This document shows, piece by piece, positions 11,897 to 26,450 of a DNA stretch of 64,000 nucleotides. Below the pieces are notes generated by a model, which worked only from the letters and a program-made list of their open reading frames with translations, was not told the DNA's origin and searched no databases. How positions within the stretch are numbered: position 1 is the stretch's first letter; each line of letters begins with the position of its first letter. This DNA comes from Darksidea phi. Lineage: Eukaryota; Ascomycota; Dothideomycetes; Pleosporales; Lentitheciaceae. The stretch lies in contig JASJFT010000050.1 of NCBI GenBank assembly GCA_030770425.1, forward strand, positions 1-64,000. The letters run 5' to 3'. A program made the position numbers and the translations under genes.

Positions 11897-12466
11897 CTTC
11901 AATTTACTCACGTCTGGTGGAAGGCGGGGGGAGAAAGTGGACTGAAAAAGGTGGACTGAAGGTCGAGTGAAGAACGCTCGTCGCAAGAGAACTCCGTACG
12001 CGTGTTGTATTGCGTACTTGAGAGAGCATTATTGGTACCGTTAGTTATCGCACCGCCCGCTCAGCCACGCAGAAATCAAAATCCGGTTTCATATCTGAAC
12101 GTTGCCTAGATATGATGATGCTTTTAACCAGTTGCGGCAATTTTACCGATCTGGGTGCTCTTTCCTCAGCCGCACGCTTCGATCTCCAGGCGTCAGCTTT
12201 CTGACCTCCTCTCACCGGTTTTCTTACGTTACACTCGTGCTACCCTCAGCCTTTTGCCCATTTAAAAAACTTAAGCCTCTTTGAGAAACCATTGGAAAAG
12301 ACGCCGGCACTCTAGTCCCGTCGCCTCGTGAGGCTACCACGAAAATGATGCACACCCGAACAACCCTGCAAATCACCGTTGTCCCGACATTCTCAAGAAA
12401 TGACTCATTGGCATGAGCCGTTGCGCCAGTCTCCGGAAATGGTGGGGAAGTTAAAAATGTCCGGAA
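11897..12466. other. Intergenic, no supported gene
   Basis: 5' flank of the minus-strand DUF3176 gene followed by sequence of unclear origin leading into the HET remnant. Only short overlapping frames without motifs. Confidence 0.45.
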
Positions 12467-12977
12467 TTGCAGTGTGGGCAATCATGCCTGTCCGTCAAAG
12501 AATTGATATCGGAGCAGGCCAGTACGAGCTCCGTTCTAGAGCTCCCACCTTACGAGACACCCGGACAGATGAACCTATGGTTGCCGATGTGCGTTCCGTA
12601 CGAAAAGAATGAGGAGCAATTATATCATCAACAAAGTCCTTCTATCAAGGAAGATCGACGTTCAGACATTACTACCTTAGGCATATACCAAGAGACGCTG
12701 AAGGCCGACAAGTTCCGTTTAGCCTGCCTTTGTGCTGTTGCGGACAAGGAGGCGCTCGTACATCTCACTATGGAAGCTTACACAGGCGAAGATCACCCAG
12801 AATACGAATGTGCTTCCCAGGCGTGGGGTGGAGAAGGTGGAGACAGCACGCTATGTCACCCAATCTATATCGGACCGTACTGGTATGTGCTACTGCAAAC
12901 TAAGAATCGTACCTCGCTGTTTCGATCCATGCCAACCTGGGGACCGATGCGGTTTCCATTATCTTGATCGATTTTGA
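12467..12977 (+). pseudogene. HET-domain remnant
   Basis: An open frame to 12967 contains the N-terminal part of a heterokaryon-incompatibility (HET) domain: FRLACLCAV, then YECASQAWGGEGGDSTLCHPIYIGPYWYVLLQTKN. This parallels the usual YEALSYTWG block and the segment after it. The frame ends where the next conserved block (WVDAICINQ) should begin, and nothing downstream supplies it. The usual Tyr-Thr-Trp-Gly is degenerate (SQAWG). I read it as a truncated gene; a short expressed peptide cannot be excluded. Confidence 0.55.
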
Positions 12978-13560
12978 GTCACATGAAGCATTAACTTTAG
13001 ATTTTGGCGCGAACACAACCCTCACGAGAGCCACCAATCGAAGAGACGTAAAACAGAACGTGGTGAACCACAAATGATATGCTCTGCTGTGCGAGTTGGA
13101 GCCTCCACCTAGCTAGGTATCCATACCACCAATGTATAGAGTGTGCATTAGTTGGACTAATAGTCTAAGCTTTCCCAAGGGTTAATCAGCCTTTCAGCTA
13201 GAAAATCTTGCGCTAGCAAGCCACTACCAGAAGTGGGTGTAGACGCAACAGTACCGTCACATGAATTTCAGCGAGAAGAGGCGCCGCTGAAAACCTCAGC
13301 CTAGCCTAGAACAGTCTTGATCCATGTTCTTATTCAGCTCACAATTTTCGTGGCGACGATCCATTCGTGGGAGCCGTTGCACAGCAGGATGCCCGCAGTG
13401 GAGGAGCTGAAAACGGTATACAGTAATTCTTATTGGATAACTAAAATTCTTGGCAGTGCAGCCACGGAGTATATGAACCGTCTTTGCCATGCTCTTTCCA
13501 TCTATTAAACCCTACACAGTAGACGAGGCAGAGTCTATTGGTAATACACACAGCTACATC
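12978..13560. other. Intergenic between HET remnant and GMC oxidoreductase
   Basis: No gene supported. It probably includes further decayed HET sequence on the left and the promoter of the oxidoreductase on the right. Confidence 0.4.
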
Positions 13561-15648
13561 ATGCACAGCGCTCACCTTCCCGACTACCTTACAATTCCGC
13601 CCCCTACAATTCCTAGTTTTCACAGCCGCGTTGGGAAACCCGATGCCTCAAGACAGGCCAACTCTTCTGGCTTCCCCGTTCCGGGTACCCAAAGCCCCAC
13701 CGCGACTTCTGTCATGGCGAAGGACTATTTTGTGAGGTATAGTATTCGTATCTCTTCCCTTGCAAACTTTTGGTAACGTAGCATTACATTTAGTGACATC
13801 ACTTGGTCGAATATCTTAGACCATGGCAAGTTTGACTACATCGTTATTGGGTCTGGCTGCACCGCTCTTGCATTTATCGATGAAGCCTTGAAACTCAACA
13901 AGCATGCCAAGATTCTGTGCCTGGAACGAGGAGGTAGGGGCAGTCCCAATTTTGCCCAATCACAACTAATGCACTAAACAGACTTCTGGCTTCCGTCCCA
14001 TTTCCAAAACCTTCCTCTTCCATTCAAGATGGTTCTCGGAGGCCCCTCGGAGACCTTTCCTTGGACCCTATCTCGCACCACATTTGAAACCAAAGAGCTC
14101 GGGTTCTGCCATGGCTCCTGTCCCTTCTTTGGTGGTCGATCTACATTTTGGTCGGCTTGGTGCCCAAAGCCCTCCAAGGACCTCATGCGTGGTTTTCCTA
14201 GATCCATGATCCAGACCGCACGATCCTCTACCTTTTGGGCTGGGGCTAAGGATCTGCTCCATGTCACACCCGCCTCCGAGATTGATGACACCATATTTGC
14301 AGGTCTACAAACTGCAGTTGACAAAGTTCTTGCGGCCAATTTGGACAAGATCCCTTCTGCAAGGTCTGTTGAGCCGGCCTCACTTGCTGTTGGACGCCGC
14401 AGCCCCACATCAACGTTACGTTTCAACAAGTTTTCGGTTCCGGGGCCAATGCTTGGATTGTATGAGGAGCAGCGAAAGCGCGCAAAAGCGGATGAAGGGG
14501 CGCCGTTGGAACTGATGATTAATTGCGCGGTCACCAATATGACCAAGGGAGACGATGGTGTCGTACGAATCCTCGAAACGAGTAAAGGCGTCCTCTCCTG
14601 GATAGATGAGGACACAAAGATTATTCTCTGTGCAGGTGTAGGTTTTTAGAATTCTATTGCGTCCTGGAAAGCATACATATTGACTCACAACTAGGCGATA
14701 CCAAATGCAACGCTGCTCCTCAACTCCTTCGAAGAATGCCACGATACCGTTGGCAAACGGATAACGGGCCATTTCTTAAGTCATATTGTTGCACGATGCC
14801 CCATCGAAAACATCGAGGGATGGGAACCATCTGAGTCTCTCGAAATCGCAGCGACTTACCTTGCTGGGGTGCACCCAGAGACTTTGCGACAGTACCATGT
14901 GCAAATAACCGCGATCCATAGTCCAAACCCAGACAGTGATGCAGATGATGCGGCGCGTGAGTGTCCTGATTATGCTGCAGCAGCGACATACGAGCAGCTC
15001 AAGGGCTCTGAGGGCTATGTAGTTTTCGGTGAGTGTGTCCCTACACAGAGCAGACATCTCTAATATTGATATACGGTAGTTTGCGCAACGCTCGGGGAGT
15101 TTACGGAAAACAACGCTGATAACCACGTGAAACTCAACAAGACCAAGGATCCTACCTCCAATGTAACCTTGCAATTTACGCTGTCCGACGATGATAGGAA
15201 GCTCTGGGATACCATGGATCAGGCGACCTACGATAGTATTGAGACAATGTCTGGTCAGTCGGACATTGAGTATTGGGACTCAAGCACCCAAGGTTGGATC
15301 GAGAGCAAGCCTGCAGTTGATACCATCCGAATTCCGGGTATAGTACACGAGGCAAGCACGGCCTATGTTGGGAAGCAGTCCGATGGCGGCTCGTTGGATT
15401 CGTGGTACAGACCTCATGGCGTGAAAAATGTAGTAAGTGCCCTAGCTTTGGATATTAGCTTCCTTGGGCTATGATCTGACTGGTGAAATTTGTAGTTTGT
15501 CACTGGTGGTGCACTGTTTCCTACGGCAGGCAGCTGGAATCCCACCCTCACAATGTGCGGATACGCCCAAGACCTTGCAAGGAAACTCCATCCGAAGCTC
15601 GGGAAGCTAGTGTGCGAAACTTCATCTCCTGAGGAGCTTTCGGTGTAA
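13561..15648 (+). CDS. GMC-type FAD-dependent oxidoreductase
   Basis: Six exons (13561-13736, 13794-13933, 13982-14637, 14695-15028, 15080-15432, 15496-15648) give 603 aa. FAD binding is shown by FDYIVIGSGCTA followed by the ILCLERGD acidic strand end (about residues 73-105). GGRSTFWSAWCPKP is the flavin-attachment-type loop, and LCAGAIPNATLLLNSF is the classic GMC segment spanning the third intron. IVHEASTAYVG, HGVKNVFVTGGALFPTAGSWNPT and the final GYAQDLARKL form the C-terminal catalytic block with its His and Asn candidates. The sequence looks closest to fungal pyranose-oxidase-like GMC enzymes, but the substrate is not predictable. No signal peptide is visible, so an intracellular place is likely. 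All introns have canonical sites. Confidence 0.85.
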
Positions 15649-16701
15649 AGTTTCTATAACCGACGGTGGCCTTTCCGAAATATATTCGGCAAGATCGCAC
15701 AAGAGCGGATGAATCGATTAGTGGCTCGTGCACTCATTGTTTTGGGATCGGTCTCGCGATGGGTAAAGGGAAGTATGAGAAATCGCCATTATTTTGTGAC
15801 AGAGCAGCAATGACAAGTTTCTTCATTCCCTTACACCCTTACTTATCTCGTATTTTTCCTAGCACCTTCACAGATTAGGTGAAATATGCAGTGTTGGGTC
15901 CTATCATTATCACACTGTGTCTCGAAACACTTTGATAGAAAATGACTGCAACCTCTTTGATTTAACTTTAGTAGAAGAGGAAGATCAACCAGGGCACATT
16001 GCTACTATCGTTACTAACTCATCCTAAGACATGATTGAAGCAAATCATACCATACTACTTCGTGATACATTGGGCAGAGAATCGGACCACAAATGTACGT
16101 CTCCACCAACCTGACTCCTCGGCGGCTCTCCCTGGCCGCATTACACCGTGCTTATTAGCAGCTCTTCTACCTTCTCCAATAGCTTTGATTGTAGTATGTG
16201 TCCGATATCTCAAAACAGTGTGGCAAGTGCCCGAGCTGCGTGAGTTAAATTAGATTACCACTCCCTGCTTAGCCAGATGCTCCCGACAACCGATTACTCT
16301 ATCAGCACTTCTACCGACACTAAAACTATGCTCTATGACCTATTCTCACGATCGAAATGCACGCCGATACGCAACCGCGCCCCGCCCTCATCAAATTGAA
16401 CAATACCAGAATCACCGCATCTCGTTGGAATTGAATCAATCTTCTTGATTACTACATAAGTATCTATCATCTTGCATTAAGTTCGAGAGCCATGGCTCAT
16501 CAAGCCAACTATCAACCTCGACCATTACTATCGTGATCATGAATACGTATCTACTCCGAGGAGTCTTTACCAAAAAACCAACATTCCATATCCAATCAAA
16601 ACGGTATCCAAAACGCCGCCGCTAAATGCCGAAAACGAGGACAAGACCGCGAAAACTCTAAAGAGTCGCGCAATCGCCGCCATGCAAGTCTATCTTTTGT
16701 T
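15649..16701. other. Convergent intergenic region, about 1 kb
   Basis: AT-rich, with no convincing coding frame on either strand. It holds the 3' ends of the GMC gene and of the minus-strand Crh gene. Confidence 0.5.
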
Positions 16702-18151
16702 TTACAGTATAACTGAAAGGACTCCGAATGATGCCGCTAGTAAGACAAGACCGGTGTCTAGAAACGGTCGGAACGCGCTCGAAGCAGCGCTAGGCACAGG
16801 AGGGATAGAACTCGACGTTGCCACATTATTCTCCTGGAGGTTAGCACTACCTGCAGTAGGAGAGGGTGCAGCAGTGATGGGGAAGCCTTGCGAGTCAAAC
16901 GACTTGGGCTTAGCCGTAGCATCAGCCGGCGCCGTGTAGACTGTGGTAAAGCCCTTGTCGTCGTAGGTGGTTATTACCTGGACGTTAGAAGCAGAAGGTG
17001 GCTCCGAAGGCGAGGCTTGCGAAGACAGCGTAGACGATGCGGCTTGGGACGTCGCCTGTGGGGATATGTTAGTGTTTGTGGGGAGGAGAAAGAAGGTGGA
17101 GTATGGGAAAGGGCTTACTGACAGGTGCCAGGCTGGGGGGCACTACCTTGCCCGTGTCTGAAACAGACCAGCCGCTGGGGAGACCGGGATAGTCTCCAAA
17201 AGTCTGGGTCGGAGCGGCCGTCCTGGATGGGTTCGGCACGTAGGGATATACGCTTGATCGATCGGCAGGTGTGAAAGGCATTGGTTGGCCGTTGGCCGAA
17301 GAGGTGATGGCAGGCGCTTCGTCTTGAACAGGTGTACCGCCGGAATTGATCTGTCCGCCGTTGGACTTGATGGACTGCCAGGTACCGGTCTTGTCACCGT
17401 AGCTGTACTGAGTGCCGGTTGAGTAGTCCTGCACCTTCAAAGATTTGACCTGCATGGTGAAGGGGCCCTGCGAATAGTCGATTGGTCCGCCAGCCCATTC
17501 GATCGTACCCGGGCTATTGCTAGAGTCACCGCCAGCCCAAGCACCAACCTTGATTTGCATGGGCGTCTGGGGGTACTGGTTGTTGGAGTCGGCGGGTAGG
17601 AGTGTTCGAACAGTCACACCGTTGATCTGCCAGACGATCTGCTCGGCAGTCCAGATGATGGTGTATTTCTGGAAGCCATCCTGGTTGCCTGGATTCGAAT
17701 GGAAGGCGCCGCGGTTGTAGGTGTTGGTCTGACCCTTGCCAAAGTAGTTGGACTGGACCTCGGCGGGAGATTTACCGAGCCATTCCCAGTCGATCTCGTC
17801 CAGACAGTCGGACTGCAAGAAAAAGCTGCTGACCATGCCTGTACCTGGTGCCGCTTTCACCTCCACATCGACCTGACCGAACATGATGTACCATCTCGAC
17901 GCAATATTTGGGTTGTCGCCGGACTTGGCGACGGTAAAGGACACGCCGTCGGAGCCGTACGTGGGATTGCCAGAGGAGATGAAGCTGTCGGATTCGGATG
18001 AGAAGTCGATGGTGACCGTCTTGCCCAGCGCAGAGACGGGCTGGCAGTCTTGTGTCAAAGGGTTGCACTCGGAGTAGGTTTGTGCGGCTGCAGGCAAGGC
18101 GAAGAATGCTGCCGTAGCGAAAGCGGTGGCTGCTCTTATCGTAGACCGCAT
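16702..18151 (-). CDS. GPI-anchored Crh-type chitin-glucan crosslinking enzyme, GH16
   Basis: Exons 18151-17123 and 17055-16702 give 460 aa. A signal peptide (ending in LPAAAQ) is followed by a short Cys-containing segment (YSECNPLTQDCQ) and the GH16 domain. The catalytic motif is DEIDWEWLG (about residues 118-126), followed by QSNYFGKGQT and WTAEQIVWQING as in Crh1/Utr2/Crf1. These enzymes transfer chitin to beta-1,3/1,6-glucan in the wall. A Ser/Thr/Pro/Ala-rich tail ends in a hydrophobic stretch (LVLLAASFGVLSVIL) typical of GPI attachment; it is only reached by splicing the 67-nt intron. The exact donor (GTCAGT, or GTAGTG 24 nt upstream on the coding strand) is uncertain. Without splicing the protein would end in PPHKH and lose the anchor. 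Confidence 0.87.
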
Positions 18152-19033
18152 AGCGAATGTGGTTGTGTGTGGAGCGATGGACGGCGGCGGTGCCGAGGTG
18201 ATAGTATTGAGCGTACGAGTAATAAGGACGAGTAGCTAGTCGAGTGTTCTAGTGACTATGTGTTAAGATGGTAATATGTGAGTTCGGATGCGTAGTGGTG
18301 GAGTTGTGAGGTGAGATGAGGTGAGGTGTGAGTGAGTGAAGTTACTGGGTGCTCGTTGGGCAGGTGCATGTTAAAAACGCTGCATCCAGCCATCTTATTA
18401 GCTGCCGTCTCCGTGTTAGCTGGTAATTTCCATCCGGATCATGTGGCGTGCCGTGCTCAGCGCCCAGGTTGGATGATAAAGGACGAGGTTGGCGTAGCGA
18501 CGCTGGCGAGGAGGCTGGAAACGGAACCCCAACCACCGCCCCAAGCATGGGCATACGTCACTCCCGAACATGGAGAGCGATCAAAGGCCCGTCCTGGTGT
18601 AAGTCAATAGCAACTTTTGGTTGCCAGAATGAGGCCTGTGACGGTTGATTGCGCGGCCAATATTCCTAGGAAGCTGACGGAGCTGCAGGGTGCCGGTAAT
18701 GGCGGGAGGGGTGTTCGGCAGGGTGCACGAGCCACACGGAGCGCCACGGAGCGAGACCCCGCAACACCATGCCATGCCATTCACCCCACCAAGTCGTCCC
18801 AATGGACCTATCCCGCCACCTGCCTTGTCTATTCCCAGTAGCCAATACGCCACGCCTCTGCCGTGCATGCAGCCCGAGTGTGGACCCTGGGACCCTGCAT
18901 AATCTATTGCTTGCAGAAAAAGTTCTCTTCTGAGATTGAAGCTTCGAGTCACGCGCTCCGGGCCCTACGCAAGACTGGAAGGTCTCTCCACTACGTCTCA
19001 CACTGCGCGCCGACCCTCCAATAACCAACCGCT
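18152..19033. other. Divergent promoter region between Crh gene and PRO2
   Basis: The left half has a GTGAGG/GATGAGG-rich low-complexity tract (about 18290-18340). No gene is supported; longer frames here overlap each other on both strands and lack motifs. Confidence 0.5.
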
Positions 19034-20740
19034 ATGTCTCTCACGAATGCAACGCCGCTGGAGGTAGCCAAAGCCGCGCGCGTCGGATCGCGACAGCTTG
19101 CAGTACTGTCCACTGAGGACCGCAACTCGGCGCTATCCGCAATCCATCGTGCACTAGCCGATGGAAAGGAAGAGGTGCTTGCCGCGAACCGAAAAGACTT
19201 GGAGGATGCGAATAAATCCGCTGCAGGTGGTACGCTAAGTGCGAGTCTAGTGAAGAGATTGGACTTGGGCAAGCCGGGCAAGTATGAGGACATGCTACAG
19301 GGGATATTGGACGTGAGAGATCTTGAAGACCCGAGTACGTACCTATCCCTCCATTGATCTCAATGTATCGATTCGTATCGCCTAGATGCAGCTTTCTAAA
19401 CTGTCTTTTGTCTGCCTGTCGGATGCTCAAGCTAGCGGAGCGTTTTGCTTAGAATAGCACTTGGATGCGTAATCTACGAAATGTTTCAAATTTTTCCCAG
19501 CGTCCCGAAGCACAGAATTCGTATTCAACAGTCTCAATCACTAACACGGCAAAGTCAATAAGACCACGGCGCGAACCCTGCTCGATGATGGCCTAGTTCT
19601 GTCACGGATAACTTGTCCAATTGGCGTACTTCTCATCATATTCGAAGCTCGTCCGGAAGTAATTGCCAACATCTCCGCGCTTGCCATCAAGTCCGGTAAC
19701 GCAGCAATCCTAAAGGGTGGCAGAGAATCCTCCCATAGCTTTGCAGCGATCGCATCGATTATCTCGCGAGCACTAACTGCCACGAAAGTTCCGTCGGATT
19801 GCTTACAGTAAGTCCAAATCGGCAGTGCAAATTTGGCTATCCTCCCTCAGCACTCAATCCGTCTAATCGCTAATCCTCTAGGCTCGTGCAAACCCACGAT
19901 GTCATTGCCGACCTCCTGAAGCAGGATACGTACATTGACCTATGTATTCCCCGGGGTGGCAACAAGCTCGTCCGCTATGTGAAGGACTCGACAGCGATCC
20001 CAGTGCTTGGCCATGCCGACGGAATATGCACAACGTATCTTTGCGCGGACTACCCAGTAGAAAAGGCCATCAAGATCATTCTGGACGCCAAAGTTTCGTA
20101 TCCTGCTGGCTGCAATGCCGTGGAGCAACTCCTCGTCGATGAACAAGCCCTCACCACGACCCTCCCCTCAGTGGCAGAAGCACTACTACAAAGAGGCGTC
20201 TCTCTCCGCTGCGACTCAACCTCTCTCGCCGCCCTCAAAGGCAAACTAGACGCCCACTCTGCAACTCTCCTCCAGGAAGCTTCAAACACCGACTTCGACA
20301 CCGAATTCCTCGACCTCATCATCGCCGTAAAAACCATCAAGTCTCTCGACGACGCGATAACGCACATCAACACACATTCAAGCCACCACACCGACGCAAT
20401 TCTAACCCTAGATTCCACGACTGCCCAGTCATTTCTGGCTGCTGTCGACTCCTCATCCGTATACTGGAATACATCCACACGCATGGCTGACGGGCAACGG
20501 TACGGTTTCGGCACTGAAGTCGGTATCTCGACGAACAAAATCCACAGCAGGGGCCCTGTAGGTTTGGAAGGACTGACCATCTACAAGTGGACGATTGCCG
20601 GGGACGCGCAGATCAGCGCTGAGTACGGCGCTGGCGGCAAGGCGTGGAAGCACGAGAAACTTCCCCTAGGCGATGAACTAGTGACCCGGAACGAAGAAGA
20701 GAGAGAGCTACTGCGGAAATTTCGGGCGGGAAAGGCGTAG
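19034..20740 (+). CDS. PRO2: Gamma-glutamyl phosphate reductase
   Basis: Exons 19034-19334, 19555-19807 and 19882-20740 give 470 aa, the usual eukaryotic length. The enzyme reduces gamma-glutamyl phosphate to glutamate semialdehyde with NADPH, the second step of proline synthesis, in the cytosol. Family blocks are [54 protein letters not shown] and HADGICTTY. The catalytic Cys is in [13 protein letters not shown] (about residue 260), followed by [20 protein letters not shown]. Intron 1 is long for this window (220 nt; branch CACTAAC) and yields the junction [12 protein letters not shown]. Confidence 0.95.
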
Positions 20741-21522
20741 CACGCCCCGCCCTACCGAGACATAAAGCGCCGCGAGACCACTCTGGCGGAGCAATTTCTT
20801 CGAACTCTGCCCGTTCCCCCCGCTCAACGGGTATAAGCTAAAATGCCTCGAATCAAAAGCGTTTCGTTTCCTCAGCTCCTTCTGCTACGTAACCTCACTA
20901 TTCCCTCGTAAAACCTAAAACACCATTATCTTGACACCACACCTTCCCGGATGCGTAATCCTTTGATTCCGCTGGTAATACATGCACCACCGCTTATAGA
21001 CACAGTCCCACCACATGAAACCATGCAAGCATCGCATACTCGCACCAACAGCGCGTATAACTGTGACGCATGCAGCATACCCGACCCGCAGCTCCATTGC
21101 ATCAAGTCCTGCAACTACCAAAGGGGAAGCGGAATCTACTAGCGTAGTGCTAGTACGAGCACACAAACACAGCATGTCACAAAGACGTACGGGTACGGAG
21201 TGAGGAGAATACTGCTCAGTTGGCGACATGTGAAGGTGACAATGCTCTGACAAGATGTGTCTATTGACAAGCGGCGGGACGGACATGCACATGCCCGGCT
21301 GCGCTAGTTTTTGTATGTATGCTGACCTCGCCGAGAATATCTCTGCGGGCAACATGTCGTCTATCTACTAAAAGTTGTCCACGTGCGAAACGAAGTGACA
21401 AGCCGCATCTCTGCTCTCAAATGCAGTCACACCAAACTTCGAAACATGGCTGCTCTTTTCGCTCAAGGTATCCCAAATCATGCTCGCGTCCAATATCATC
21501 CCTTCATCGTATGCTATGTAAT
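20741..21522. other. Convergent intergenic region
   Basis: 3' flanks of PRO2 and ugmA. Short frames on both strands are without motifs. No RNA gene is recognised. Confidence 0.5.
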
Positions 21523-23274
<1,752 letters not shown>

Positions 23275-24434
23275 GGTGCCCTGCAAGAGTTCTTGAAAAC
23301 TCGGAACTCTTTTCAGCGTCTGGCGGGCGTAGTTGAGCATGTACTCGGCGGACGAGCGTGGCAATGGCAGAAGAGAAGGAGGGTAGAGGAGCAGTTGCTG
23401 GCAGGAGGCGCGGGGGGGAGTGGTGGGAAATATGCTCCAGTGATAAACGGGCCCGCCAAGCCGTTACAGTGCTTAACGGGACATCTGGACAGGGACGTCG
23501 CAGGCCCATGCGGCGACGCCTGGGGGAGGAGCTGGAAGCGGCAAATCGCAAGAATAGGGGCTCCGCTCATCGCCCCAGCAGAGGACGCTATTCGACGAAC
23601 GATGGCAGCTGCGTGCACTTGCTGATTGGCGTGCATTCGCCTGCGACGGTCGTCGCGAGCATTCGCGGTATCGGCCGTCCCTTTTTCTGCCCTGCAGGAT
23701 TCCGCTCGCGACATTGCAGGATGGGTGACGGACACACGGTAGTATTCACGCGGGGTGCACTGGAACGATGACAGGGACACACACTGCATGCTGCTGATTG
23801 CAAGAGGCGATGCAGCGTTGTAGCCGCTATTTTAAGGATATCTCGTAATCGCAGCATGGACTACATGTACCATGGTATGCTCTCTATGCCGGACTGTGTC
23901 CAAACCGCATGTCCAGCTTGCGCGTCCCGTGAAAACACAAAAGCCCATCGGTGTTTCACATCGCTCTGGCCTCTGCAAAGAGTGGCGTCCCTTTCCACGC
24001 CGAACCTCCTCTCGAGCACGTCACTCGTCGTTGCCCAGTAATCTTTCCTTAGAAGAGCCGCCTGTGCACAGCTGAGGCGTCGTTTCGCGGCACGCTAAGG
24101 ACCCCCCCGATCTCCCGCTCCGCCCCTCCCCTGGCCGCTCATTTACCCTATCTTTTTCTCTCACCTCCCCGTCCGCGTCCCCTTTCACTCTTCAGCACCA
24201 CCTCGTCCTACACTGTGCGTCGACCCTGTGCGTGCACGCACTGCCGTTGTTCTACGTGTCCGCTGCACTGCCTAGTGTCTATCGTTGAAGTTCCTGTGCC
24301 CGCGCCACCAGCACCCCCCCGCGACGCCCTAGTGAAGCGGCCACATCGCTCTTTTGGAGACCGCGCGCTCGATACACCCACCACAGCAGCAGCCTTCGCC
24401 GAGTCCTTCTTTCGACCCCCTACAAACCGCGACC
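23275..24434. promoter_or_regulatory. Shared divergent promoter of ugmA and ugtA
   Basis: About 1.16 kb between two divergent starts. The right third (about 24100-24430) is strongly pyrimidine-rich (repeated CTCCC, CCTCCCC, TTTTTCTCTCACC), typical of the transcription-start zone of well-expressed fungal genes. ORFs in this space overlap antisense and lack motifs. That the two genes are co-regulated is my inference from arrangement and pathway. Confidence 0.5.
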
Positions 24435-25841
24435 ATGTCAGACGAAAAGGTCCGCTCCTCAGTCGACGCAGCTCGCGATCCCGCACAGCCGGTGCTGCCC
24501 ACCGTCAACCCCAACGTCAAGAGGTCTCAGGAGCCAGAGGCCGCGACCTTCCACCCCGCTGTGTACATTGCGACGTGGATTGGCCTTAGTTCGAGTGTCA
24601 TCATCTTCAACAAGTACATCCTGCACACAGCGAACTTCGGTACGTCGCCGCTGCACCAGCAAACATTTCCGCACGCTAACAATTGAGACAGAATTCCGTA
24701 CGTCGTGCGCATCTGCCGCCCCTGTCCGAGGCTGACCGCATCTAGCTATCTTCTTGACAACATGGCATTTGGTGTTTGCGACCGTCATGACCCAGCTCCT
24801 CGCGCGCTTCACCACCATCCTCGACTCGCGGAAAAAGGTGCCCATGACGGGCCGCGTGTACCTGCGGGCAATCGTCCCAATTGGCGTCTTCTTCAGCTGT
24901 AGTTTGATCTGTGGCAACAAGGCCTATCTCTATCTAAGCGTGGCTTTCATCCAGATGCTCAAGGTACGTGAGAGCGGTGGCGTCAGCCCAGGCAAGCACT
25001 GACACCCCGCAGGCCACCATGCCCGTTGCCGTCCTCCTCGCGACCTGGGGCATGGGCGTCCATCCACCCAACCTGAAGACTCTAGGCAATGTTTCCTTCA
25101 TTGTTATTGGTGTCGTCATCGCCTCCTTTGGTGAAATTCAGTTCGTCATGATCGGCTTCCTCTGGCAGGCAGGTGGCATCTTCTTTGAGGCTGTCCGTCT
25201 GTGCATGGTCGAGCGTCTGCTCAGCTCTGCCGAGTTCAAGATGGACCCTCTTGTCTCTCTGTACTACTATGCTCCAGCCTGCGCACTGATGAACGGTTTC
25301 GTCTTCTTGTTCACTGAGCTGCGCGAGTTGACCATGGACGATATTTATCGTGTTGGCGGCTTCACGCTTACTGCCAACGCCACGGTCGCTTTCTTGCTGA
25401 ACGTTTCTGTCGTCTTCCTGGTATGTCAACGCACAAAGGATGTGCGAGTTCTACGCTAACAGCTATCAGATTGGCAAGACCTCGTCGCTCGTCTTGACAC
25501 TCTCCGGTGTGCTCAAGGACATCCTCCTCGTCCTGGCCTCCATGCTGCTCTTCAAGGACCCCGTCAGTCTTCTTCAGGCTTTCGGTTACAGCATTGCCCT
25601 AGGCGGTCTCATCTACTACAAGCTCGGAAGCGAGAAGCTTAAGGAATACCTCGGCCAGGGCTCCATGGCCTGGGCTCAGTTTGGACAGGCCCGCCCTGTT
25701 GCTCGCAAGCTTGTGATCTTGGGCGCCGTCTTCGTCTCTTTCTTCTTGATAATCAGCGCCATGGGCCCCTCGATTCCGCCGGAGCAGAAGAACAAGCTGT
25801 ACGAAGGCATTGGCAACATGATGGGCGACAAGGGTGCTTGA
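24435..25841 (+). CDS. ugtA: Nucleotide-sugar transporter (TPT family), probable UDP-galactofuranose transporter
   Basis: Exons 24435-24639, 24692-24697, 24746-24963, 25013-25420 and 25470-25841 give 402 aa. The protein has about ten membrane spans of the triose-phosphate/nucleotide-sugar transporter fold: SSSVIIFNKYIL, FPIFLTTWHLVFATVMTQ, SLICGNKAYLYLSVAFIQMLKA, SFGEIQFVMIGF, NVSVVFLIGKTSSLVLTLSGVLKDI and GYSIALGGLIYY. The expected site is the Golgi membrane. The 6-nt micro-exon AATTCC supplies the EF(P) junction. In Aspergillus the UDP-Galf transporter gene (ugtA/glfB) sits beside the mutase gene (ugmA/glfA), which I recall from the literature; the same layout here is the main ground for the substrate call. 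The fold is certain, the substrate inferred. Confidence 0.85.
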
Positions 25842-26450
25842 TGCTTCGGTAATTTTGAGATGCCTCAGCTGGAACTGGACACGGTGTTACTTCAGATCTG
25901 CCAAGTCTCCGCTTGTACAGGCGCGGTGCGATGTGTTGGATTCACTTCTTCTATGTTTTTTATCCCCCTTTTGACGGTTGAGGAGCGGCGACAGGTTCAT
26001 GTGACATTGGTGTTGGCAAGCATAGACACGGGTTTTTTCCACGCCCCGAGGGCCGGTTCAAAGGCCGCAGCCTGGCGTCCTCTTTTCCCAGGCCAACTCG
26101 GTGAGCGATATAGCATTGTAGTTTGCATTTCATTACACGGGTTTGGAGCAACGATGGATGAAAATGCGCATTGTGTCTTATAGATAGATCTCGCAGTATT
26201 TGGGATGAACTGCGGTACAACAAGCAATAGCTACGTAATCGTAATACACTTGTGAACGATTTCATTCTGTGCGCGGTTTCATTGTGGTGTCGCACTTTTT
26301 TTCTTGAGCCAAAATTCTGCCCGAGGCGGTGGCCGGTGCCAAGCCGCTAAACATCTCGCGCCCACACGAAATCGAAATTCGCAACTGCGACTTCGACACA
26401 CTAACCCGACAGCCAACAACACCACACCACAACTTCAATCTTCAGTCAAA
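25842..26450. other. Intergenic between ugtA and RPL18
   Basis: 3' flank of ugtA, then the ribosomal-protein promoter. It has a CA-rich leader (ACACCACACCACAACTTC) just before the RPL18 ATG. No other gene. Confidence 0.5.

Noticed and set aside
17685..17705. GGATTCGAA, box-B-like on the minus strand
   Set aside because: Lies within the Crh GH16 coding exon and lacks a tRNA fold.
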